Shown here one piece after another: positions 9,548 through 17,269 of a stretch of DNA of 64,000 bases (within the stretch, counting starts at the first letter, position 1; each line of letters begins with the position of its first letter). Made by a program: the position numbers and the translations under genes. The notes under the pieces were generated by a model. The model saw only the letters and a program-made list of their open reading frames with translations, made no database searches and was not told the DNA's origin. The DNA lies in the NCBI RefSeq assembly GCF_900112355.1, contig NZ_FOLM01000001.1, positions 727,276 to 791,275 of the forward strand, given 5' to 3'. This DNA comes from Streptomyces aidingensis. GTDB taxonomy: Bacteria; Actinomycetota; Actinomycetes; Streptomycetales; Streptomycetaceae.

Positions 9548-10792
9548 ATGACGACCTTACGCGGCGGGCAGACGCCGACGGGGGAGACGCCGGCCGGGGC
9601 GGCGGCCCCGCCCGAGCGGCGGAGCGAGCTGGACGCCCTGCGGGCCCTGGTCGTGATCGGGCTGGTGTTCTTCCACTCCGCCCTGGTCTTCGACAGCCGG
9701 GACGACTTCTACATCAAGAACGACACCACCACCGATGCCACCATGATCGCCGCCGGTCTGGCCGTGGTCTGGGCCATGCCGCTGCTGTTTCTGATCGCCG
9801 GGGTGGGCTCCCGGCACTCGCTGCGCCGCCGCGGCCCGCGCGGCTTCGCCGCCGGACGCCTGCGGCGCCTGGGCGTCCCGCTGCTCTTCGCGCTGCTGGT
9901 GCTGCTGCCCGTGCCGCAGTGGCTGCGGCTGCGCGCCGCCGACCCCGGCTACCGGGAGAGCTACCCCGAGTTCTGGCCGCGCTTCTTCGATGTGCACCTG
10001 GAGGCGGCCGAGTTCCCCTTCGTGGTGCAGGGCGAGCACTTCGAGACCGGGCATCTGTGGTTCGTTGCCCTGCTGTTGAGCTTCGCGCTGCTGCTGGCGC
10101 TGCCCGCCGCCCTGCTGCCGCCCGGGCGGGGCGCCGCCCTGCTGGGCGCGGCGGCCGGCGCCGCGACCCGGCGCCGTGGCCTGCTGCTGCTCGCCGGTGC
10201 CTCGCCGTTGGCGCTGATCAGCGCCCTGCTCGGGCTGGAGGAGGGCTACGGCGGCTGGCACCGTCTCGCCTACCTGCTGTTCTTCGGCTACGGCCTGGCC
10301 GTGGTGTCCGACGAGCGGTTCCGGGCGGTGATCCGCCGGGACGCGGCCCGGGCGGCGGTGCTCGCCGGGGCGCTGTTCGCCCTGGGCATGCCCGGCTTTC
10401 TGCTCACCGACGAGCCGTTCACCGAGTTCTCGCCCCTGGCCGTGGCGGCGCGGGGGCTCTACGGGGCCACCGGCTGGTGCGCGGTGGTGGCGATCCTGGG
10501 CCTGCTGGACCGCGGAGGCCGGGCCGCCGCCGCGTCCGGCGGCGGCCCGGCCGGACCGCTGCGGGACTGGTGGCGGCGGGTGTCCGGGTACCTGGGGGAC
10601 GCGGTGCTGCCGCTCTACGTACTGCACCAGCCGATCGTGGTCGCGGTGGCCTACGGGGTGGTCGGCCGGGAGCTGCCCATGGTGGTGAAGTTCCTGGTCA
10701 TTTCGCTGAGTTCACTGCTGCTGACGGTGGCCGCGTACGAGCTGCTGGTGCGCCGTACGCGGCCGGCCCGGTTCCTGTTCGGGATGCGGTGA
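9548..10792 (+). CDS. Membrane acyltransferase (acyltransferase 3 family) with a TTA start-proximal codon
   Basis: The 414-residue protein has about ten hydrophobic segments. ATG 9548 is the only plausible start: it is preceded by ggag at 10-nt spacing and reaches the family motif ELDALRALVVIGLVFFHSALVF. The His in FFHS is the acyltransferase-3 catalytic His. FETGHLWFVALLL and the C-terminal VLPLYVLHQPIVVAVAY are also typical. These enzymes O-acylate surface glycans, antibiotics or lipids. Codon 4 is TTA (9557-9559), so translation should depend on the bldA tRNA in a streptomycete. It stands alone between the PKD lipoprotein and a convergent ABC transporter. Confidence 0.88.
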   Translation: MTTLRGGQTPTGETPAGAAAPPERRSELDALRALVVIGLVFFHSALVFDSRDDFYIKNDTTTDATMIAAGLAVVWAMPLLFLIAGVGSRHSLRRRGPRGFAAGRLRRLGVPLLFALLVLLPVPQWLRLRAADPGYRESYPEFWPRFFDVHLEAAEFPFVVQGEHFETGHLWFVALLLSFALLLALPAALLPPGRGAALLGAAAGAATRRRGLLLLAGASPLALISALLGLEEGYGGWHRLAYLLFFGYGLAVVSDERFRAVIRRDAARAAVLAGALFALGMPGFLLTDEPFTEFSPLAVAARGLYGATGWCAVVAILGLLDRGGRAAAASGGGPAGPLRDWWRRVSGYLGDAVLPLYVLHQPIVVAVAYGVVGRELPMVVKFLVISLSSLLLTVAAYELLVRRTRPARFLFGMR

Positions 10793-10805
10793 GCGGCAGG
10801 GCCGC

Positions 10806-11938
10806 TCAGGCGGCGTCCCAGCGGAAGAGGCGGGCGGCGATGGCGGTGAGCACCGCGGCGAACAGCAGCAGCCCGCCTATGGTGGGCAGTGCCGCCCCCC
10901 AGCTCTCGCCGCGCGAGAGCACCGCCATCATGGACTCGTTGAGATACTTCAGCGGCAGCACATGGGAGACCGCGCGCAGCCAGTCGGGCATCTGGTCGGT
11001 CGGGAAGAAGGAACCCGACAGGAACGCCATCGGCAGAATGACCACCTGGAGCGCCCCGTTGGCCGCCTCCTCGGTCTTGGCCAGCGCGCCGATCAGCAGC
11101 CCCACCGCCATGAACGCCAGGGTGCCGCAGCACACCAGCGGAATCGCCAGCCACCAGGAACCGGTCAGCCGCAGCCCGTAGAACGGGATGGTGGCGATCG
11201 CCAGGAAGAGCGCGAGCTGCACCAGGGCCAGCCCCAGGCTGACCCCGACCCGGGCACCGACCACCGACCCCGGCCCGACCGGCGCCAGCCACAGCCGCCG
11301 CAGAATCCGCTTCTTCCGCCAGTTCACCAGGGTCAGTGCGGACATGAAGGAGGCGCCCATGGCGATGGCCCACCCCAGCAGCCCGGGGGTGAAGAACTGG
11401 ATCGGCTTCACCGATTCGTCCTCCACCCGGGCGGTGTGCAGCTCATGGGCGGGCGGCCGGCCGGTGGCGGCCACATTGGCGTTCTGCACCAGGGAGTTGA
11501 CGATGCCGCCCACCGTGCCCGCGCGGGTGGCGTCGGCGGCCGAGTAGCGAAGCTGCACGGTGCCGTCCTCGCCCTGCCAGATCGCCGCGTCCACCTCCCC
11601 CTTGCGGACGTCCTCCAGGGCCTGCGCCCGGTCCGGGACCCGGCGGATCTCCAGCACCTCGGTGACCTCCCGCAGCGCCTCGCCGGACAGCTCGTCCAGC
11701 ACCTGCACCTCGCCGACCTGGGCGATGGTGGAGCGGGAGGTGGAGTCGTTCTGGAACAGGGCGCCGAACAGCAGCAGGAACATCAGCGGGAAGAGCAGCA
11801 TGAAGAAAACCGCGGTGCGGTCCCGCACCATGCCCAGGTACATCACCCGGGACAGGCTCAGCAGCACGCCGAGCCGGGTGGGCCCGGGGCCGGTGGCCGA
11901 GGGGGCGGCGGGGGCCGGGTCCAGCAGGTCGGCAGGGC

Positions 11939-11942
<4 letters not shown>
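10806..11942 (-). CDS. ABC-2 type transporter permease
   Basis: The 378-residue protein starts at GTG 11942, overlapping the ATPase stop (GTGA). The first membrane helix (RTAVFFMLLFPLMFLLLFGALF) is followed by a 130-residue extracytoplasmic loop and then five hydrophobic segments (about residues 200-375), the ABC2_membrane_3 arrangement. The motif PMAFLSGSFFPTDQMPDWLRAVSHVLPLKYLNE near the C-terminus is characteristic of ABC-2 exporters. With the ATPase upstream it forms a complete homodimeric exporter, probably for a drug or lipid-like substrate; the substrate is not evident. Confidence 0.92.
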
Positions 11943-12667
<725 letters not shown>

Positions 12668-12709
12668 GTCCGCGATCGTAATCCGGTCATCCCGCACGGG
12701 GCGCCGCGG

Positions 12710-12743
12710 GGGCCGCCGGGACACCGGGTGACCGCGGCGGCCC
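12710..12743 (-). terminator. Terminator at the end of the kinase/phosphatase operon
   Basis: gggccgccg (12710-12718) and cggcggccc (12735-12743) form a perfect 9-bp stem with a 16-nt loop, 20 bp after the stop of the FHA gene and before the ABC ATPase start. Confidence 0.6.
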
Positions 12744-12762
12744 GGGACGGGGCCGGGACATT

Positions 12763-13851
12763 TCAGGCGCGGTAGAGGGTGAGAGTAGTCCAGGCGCCGA
12801 CATGCACCCGGTCGCCCTCGTGCAACTGCACCGGGATGAACGGCTGGATGGGCTCCTCGGCATGGTTGACCGTGGTGCCGTTGGTGGAGTCCTGGTCGAC
12901 CACCGCCCAGCTGCCGTCCGGCTGCTCCACCAGGATCGCGTGCTGGTGCGAGACGCCCGGGTCCTCCGGCGCCCGGGAGAGGTCGATGTCCGGGATCTCG
13001 CCGGTGGAGTGGCGACGGCGGCCGATGGTGACCTGCGGGCCGGTCAGCGGGATCTGCTGCTCCGGGGCGTAGGCGGGCAGCACCAACTGGGCGGCCTCCG
13101 GGCCGGAGCGGCGCATCATCGCGGTGAAGTAGTCGCGGTCCGGGCCGACACTGACCGCCCAGCCGCCGCGCCGCGGGCCGGGGGCGGCCGGACCGTGGCC
13201 GGGGCCGGCGGCCGGCAGGGGACCGGTGGACGGGCCCGCGCCGGGCCCGGGCGGATAGCCGTAGCCGCTGCCGGTGCTGCCGTGCGCCGGGGCCGCGGGC
13301 GGCGGCCCGGCGGGCGGGGTCGGCGGCGGCAGCAGCCAGTCGCCGCTCGCCTCCGACTGGCCGGGACGCGGACGCGGCGGGGCCTGCTGCCCGCCCCCCG
13401 GGTAGCCGCCGCCCAACTGCTGCCCGTGCGCGCCGTGCTGCCCGTGCTGCCCGTGCTGTTCGTGCCGGCCCGGCGGTTCGCCGTGCCCGGTGCGGCCCGG
13501 ATGGTCCGTGCCGTCCGGCTGACCGGGGTAGCCCTGCGGGCCGGTCTGGCCGTAGGGCCGGCCCGGCGGCGGGCCGTGCTGCGGGGTGGGCGGCAGATAG
13601 GTGGTGGGGGAGTTGGTCAGGAAGTTGTACCGGCATTCCTCGCAGAACGGCGCCATGCCCTCGCGGGGCGTCCGGCACTGCGGGCACAGCTCGGCGGCCA
13701 TGGTCGCCTCGCCGCCGCCCCGGGTCTGGTAGCCGCCGGCCGGCGGTCCGGGAGGCGGGGGCACCGCGCCGCCGGGCGCGGGCATGCGGAGACCGCATAC
13801 CGGGCACCAGTCCGCAGCCATCGACTGGTGGCCGTTCGGGCACGTCGCCAT
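12763..13851 (-). CDS. FHA-domain protein with N-terminal zinc ribbons (phospho-Thr reader of the PknG-like locus)
   Basis: The 362-residue protein starts at ATG 13851. Two Cys-pair ribbons come first (CPNGHQSMAADWCPVCG and CPQCRTPREGMAPFCEEC), then a long Pro/Gly/His/Gln-rich linker (about residues 85-240) with repeated HGQ units. The C-terminal FHA domain spans about 270-362: the strand with IGRRR, then SHQHAILV and STNGTTV, the residues that recognise phosphothreonine. It is the last gene of a seven-gene operon with a Ser/Thr kinase and a PP2C phosphatase, so it is the likely substrate or reader, as GarA and similar FHA proteins are in other actinobacteria. The gap to the VWA gene is 20 bp. 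Confidence 0.93.
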   Translation of the reverse strand: MATCPNGHQSMAADWCPVCGLRMPAPGGAVPPPPGPPAGGYQTRGGGEATMAAELCPQCRTPREGMAPFCEECRYNFLTNSPTTYLPPTPQHGPPPGRPYGQTGPQGYPGQPDGTDHPGRTGHGEPPGRHEQHGQHGQHGAHGQQLGGGYPGGGQQAPPRPRPGQSEASGDWLLPPPTPPAGPPPAAPAHGSTGSGYGYPPGPGAGPSTGPLPAAGPGHGPAAPGPRRGGWAVSVGPDRDYFTAMMRRSGPEAAQLVLPAYAPEQQIPLTGPQVTIGRRRHSTGEIPDIDLSRAPEDPGVSHQHAILVEQPDGSWAVVDQDSTNGTTVNHAEEPIQPFIPVQLHEGDRVHVGAWTTLTLYRA

Positions 13852-13871
13852 CGCGCTGCCTCCCCCTCCGC

Positions 13872-15302
13872 CTATTTCTTCACCCTGACTGTCTTCACCG
13901 AGCGCGTTTCCAGTGTCATCTCGTCGGCGTCGGAAACCTTCGCCTTCAAACGAACAGTACCGGTCACCGGGTCGTCAACGTCCACTACCTTGGCAAGCAG
14001 CTTCGCGGTGTCCGTATTGCCCAGGCTGTGGGCGAGCTGCACCGCCCTGCCCAGCCTGGCGGTGGCGCCCGGGCCGTCGCCGGCCTGGCGCAGATCCAGC
14101 CCCTGCTGGATCGCCTCGGCCAGCTCCGCCTGCCCGGTGTAGTGCGCCACCTGCGGCGATATCCGGGTGGAGGCGGCCGGATCGGCGGTCCACACGGCAC
14201 GGACCAGACCCCGCGCCAGGACCGTTCCGGTGCCGTCCGGCTCCGTGGCCACCAGCGAGACCCGGCCGGCCAGCATCTCCTGGCCCACCCCGGCCGCCGG
14301 GACCCGCACGCACAGGTGATAGTCGCGGGACTCCTCGCCCCAGGAGCCGGTGGGGTAGTCGCCGGTGCGCGGCCCGGTTGCGGTGCGGTGCCCGGTCAGA
14401 TCCGCCATGAACGGCGACACCTGCTTGAGGAAGACCACCTCGGCCCCGACCGGATGCCACAGCCGCAGGCTGACGCCGGCCACCTCCTTGCCCATGACGG
14501 CCTCCATCATGGCGGTGAAGTCGGCCGTCAGCTCCTCGGGGGCGGCCACGATGTCGGCCGAGCCGAGCAGTGCCGAGGCGATGCCGGTGACCTCGGCCAC
14601 TTCCCAGTCGGTGCCCACCCCGCGGGCGTCGCAGGTGAACCTTCCGGCGCAGTGGTCCAGCGCCCGGCGCAGCTCCTGCGCGTCCTCGTGCTCATTGCGG
14701 CCGTCGGTGAGCAGGATGCCGTGCTTGATGGGGGCGGTGGTGGAGGCCAGCAGCCGCTCGGCCAGCCGGAGCCAGGTGCCGATCGCGGTGCCGCCGGAGG
14801 GGGTGAGGCGGCGCAGCGCGGACCGGGCCGCCTCCCGGCTGGTGTCGTCGGCGACGGCCAGCCGCCCGCCCCCGGGATAGATCTCCCTGGCCCGGTGGGT
14901 GCCGGCCACCACGGCGAACGCCACCCCGTCGCGCACGGTGTCCACGGCGGCCTCGGTGGCGCGGCGGGCGTGGTGCATCTTGGCGGGCGGGTAGTCCATG
15001 GAACCCGAGCAGTCCACCATGATCACCACGGCCGCGTCCGGACCCGCTGTGCCGCCGGTGCCGGTGCCGTTGCCGGTGTCGTTGCCGTCGTTTCCGCCGG
15101 GGTCCGGCGCGGCGTCGGAGACCGGCTCCGGGGCGGCGGCGCCGGTCCGCGGCCCGGCCGGCCCTGCCGGGGGGTTCCCCCGCCCGCCGCGGATGCCGCC
15201 GCCCGAGGCCGTCACGGTGACGATGGCGTTGACCTCGGTGCCGTCCTGCGGCAGGTATGCGTTCTGGTACACCTCGACCGTGAACTGCGGCGGCTGCGGC
15301 AT
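13872..15302 (-). CDS. VWA-domain (TerY-like) protein of the kinase operon
   Basis: The 476-residue protein starts at ATG 15302 (MPQPPQFTVEVYQN). An N-terminal beta domain is interrupted by a Gly/Asn/Asp/Thr-rich linker. The VWA domain has a MIDAS motif in VIMVDCSGSMDYPPAK and a later ILLTDGRNEHED; a beta-rich middle and a helical C-terminus (AELAEAIQQGLDLRQAGDG) follow. It has no signal peptide, so it is cytoplasmic. VWA proteins together with PP2C phosphatases and kinases are known as TerY-P type modules; here it lies between the PP2C and FHA genes with 20-bp gaps on both sides, so the three are almost certainly made together. Confidence 0.9.
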   Translation of the reverse strand: MPQPPQFTVEVYQNAYLPQDGTEVNAIVTVTASGGGIRGGRGNPPAGPAGPRTGAAAPEPVSDAAPDPGGNDGNDTGNGTGTGGTAGPDAAVVIMVDCSGSMDYPPAKMHHARRATEAAVDTVRDGVAFAVVAGTHRAREIYPGGGRLAVADDTSREAARSALRRLTPSGGTAIGTWLRLAERLLASTTAPIKHGILLTDGRNEHEDAQELRRALDHCAGRFTCDARGVGTDWEVAEVTGIASALLGSADIVAAPEELTADFTAMMEAVMGKEVAGVSLRLWHPVGAEVVFLKQVSPFMADLTGHRTATGPRTGDYPTGSWGEESRDYHLCVRVPAAGVGQEMLAGRVSLVATEPDGTGTVLARGLVRAVWTADPAASTRISPQVAHYTGQAELAEAIQQGLDLRQAGDGPGATARLGRAVQLAHSLGNTDTAKLLAKVVDVDDPVTGTVRLKAKVSDADEMTLETRSVKTVRVKK

Positions 15303-15322
15303 GCGTTCGGCTCCTGCTTCGG

Positions 15323-17266
15323 TCAGCGTGGCTCGGCGCGGGGCATCGGGGGCGGGGCCGCGATGGGCTGCGTCGCGGTGTGCGAGGGCGCGGCGGAGCG
15401 GCGGGCCTCGGACTCCTCGGGCGCCAGGCTGATCCCGGCGGTGGGGAACGGGATCACGGCCACGGTGACATTGTCGTGTCCGCCCGAGTCCAGGGCGTAG
15501 CGCACGAGCTGCTGGGCGCCGGCCAGCGGCTGCCGGCGGGCCGCGGAGGGCACCACGGCGGCCATCTGGTCGGCGGAGTCGGCGTAGTTCCACAGGCCGT
15601 CGGTGCAGACGATCACCACTCCCGGCCGGTCCGGCTTGAACGCGGCGGTGTGCGGCTCGAGTTCGGGATTGTCCGCGCCCAGCCAGGCGGTGATGGCGTG
15701 GGCGCGGCGGTCGGCCATCGCCGCCTCCTCGGTGAGCAGGCCGGCCTTGACCATCTGGGCGGCCCAGGAGTCGTCCTCGGTGAGGCGGGTGGCGTGGCCC
15801 CGGCCGTCCATCGGCACCCAGTAGGCGCGGCTGTCGCCGACCCAGCCGACGGTGAGCTCCCGGCCCATGGTGATGGCGCTGACGATGGTGCAGGCCGGGG
15901 CGTTGCCGGCCAGCGAGGGCTGATTGCCGCCGAGTTCGGCGACGGCCGCGGCGGCGCGCAGCAGCGCCTCGTGCATGGCCTGCTGGCCGGTGACGCCCCG
16001 GGGCAGGGAACGCAGCAGGGCCTCGCCGGCCGCCTCGGCGGCGGCGGCGGACGCCTCGTGCGGGCGGCTGGAGGACGAGACCCCGTCGCACACGACGGCG
16101 ATCACGGCGGGTGAGCCGTCCGGCAGCGCGGTGGCGGAAATGGTGAAGGCGTCCTCGTTGCGGTGGTGGCGCAGCCCGATGTCGCTGACGCCGGCGACGC
16201 CCTCCAGCCCGTGCTCGACATGGTCCCGGTCGCCCGGCTGGGACCGGCCGCAGTCCCCGCAGTAGCCGTCGCCGTCGACCGGCCCGGCGCCGCAGTGCAC
16301 GCACTGGACCGGGACGGTGCCGGGCGCGGGCAGCGAGGTGTCCCGCAGCCGCGGGTCCGGCGCCCCCGGCGCGGGGGCGGTCGCGGGCGGCGGTGCCTCG
16401 CCGGCCTGCGGCGCGGCGGCGGCCGGCGGTGGCACCGGCAGCGGCGGCGGCAGCGTGAAGTCCCCCTCGGTGGGCGGGGGCCCGGGCCGGTCCGAGCGCA
16501 GCCGCTGTTCGTCGGGCGCGATGCCGCCGGCGGCGCCGTCGGCCGGTCCCCGGGCGGGCGGGACTGCTCCCGGGGCGGCTCCCCGCTGTGGTGCGGCCCG
16601 GCCGGCGGGCGTGGTGCCGGCGGGGGGCGCAGGCCATGCCTGGCCGGCCGGTGCGGCGTGGCCTCCGGCGTGCCCCTGGCCCGCGGCGGGCGCCCGGCCC
16701 GGTGCGGAGGCCCGGTCCGGTGCCGGCGCTTCGCGCTGTTCCCGGCCGGGGCCCGGGGCCTGGTCCGGTGCGGGCGGCCAGTCGGGTGCCGGGCCGGCGG
16801 TGCCGGCGGGCTCCTGGGGGGCGGGGAGGGAGGGCGCCGGCCAGTCGGGGAGGGTGCGCTCCGGGTCGTGGGCCTCCTCCGGCGGCGGGGCGGCCGGCTC
16901 GCGGGGCGGGCTGACCCAGTCCGGGACGGTGGGATCGGCGGGCCCGCTCCGGGCCCGCTTGTGCGGCGGGTTGACCCAGTCCGGCACGTCGAAGTCCCCG
17001 GCGCCGGCCTCGGCCCCCGCGTCCGGCGGGCCGGCCGGCGGGCGGGGCGGGGCCTGGGCCCGGGGCGGGTTGACCCAGTCCGGGATGGTCAGGTCGGCAC
17101 CGCCGCCCGGGCCCGGGGCCGGAGCGGAGGGGGCCGCGGGAGCGGCGGGAGCGGTCGCCCCGGGCGGGTTGCGGAGGTCGGTGCCGCAGACGCCGCAGTA
17201 GCGGTCGTCGTGTTCCCTGGGCGCTCCGCAGCCGGGGCAGGCGGAGACTCGGTCAAGCTGCGGCAT
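15323..17266 (-). CDS. PP2C-type Ser/Thr protein phosphatase with zinc ribbons and PDWV repeats
   Basis: The protein has 647 residues. The N-terminal zinc ribbon (CPGCGAPREHDDRYCGVCG, residues 10-28) is followed by four spaced copies of the motif PDWV(N/S)PP at about 62, 95, 115 and 140 (the last degenerate), a Pro/Ala/Gly-rich linker, a second ribbon (CVHCGAGPVDGDGYCGDCG) and the PP2C domain (about 385-625). Metal-binding and catalytic motifs are all present: GLRHHRNEDAF, VVCDGVSSSS, WVGDSRAYW, CTDGLWNYAD and HDNVTVAVI. It is predicted to be an active cytosolic phosphatase reversing the kinase encoded 3 bp upstream. Confidence 0.95.
   Translation of the reverse strand: MPQLDRVSACPGCGAPREHDDRYCGVCGTDLRNPPGATAPAAPAAPSAPAPGPGGGADLTIPDWVNPPRAQAPPRPPAGPPDAGAEAGAGDFDVPDWVNPPHKRARSGPADPTVPDWVSPPREPAAPPPEEAHDPERTLPDWPAPSLPAPQEPAGTAGPAPDWPPAPDQAPGPGREQREAPAPDRASAPGRAPAAGQGHAGGHAAPAGQAWPAPPAGTTPAGRAAPQRGAAPGAVPPARGPADGAAGGIAPDEQRLRSDRPGPPPTEGDFTLPPPLPVPPPAAAAPQAGEAPPPATAPAPGAPDPRLRDTSLPAPGTVPVQCVHCGAGPVDGDGYCGDCGRSQPGDRDHVEHGLEGVAGVSDIGLRHHRNEDAFTISATALPDGSPAVIAVVCDGVSSSSRPHEASAAAAEAAGEALLRSLPRGVTGQQAMHEALLRAAAAVAELGGNQPSLAGNAPACTIVSAITMGRELTVGWVGDSRAYWVPMDGRGHATRLTEDDSWAAQMVKAGLLTEEAAMADRRAHAITAWLGADNPELEPHTAAFKPDRPGVVIVCTDGLWNYADSADQMAAVVPSAARRQPLAGAQQLVRYALDSGGHDNVTVAVIPFPTAGISLAPEESEARRSAAPSHTATQPIAAPPPMPRAEPR
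16832..17083 (-). repeat. Four PDWV repeats in the PP2C N-terminus
   Basis: The units read IPDWVNPP, VPDWVNPP, VPDWVSPP and LPDWPAP, spaced 33, 20 and 25 residues apart in a low-complexity region. The DNA under them (gttgacccagtccgg on the plus strand) is also conserved, suggesting duplication followed by selection. Confidence 0.85.
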
Positions 17267-17269
17267 GTG

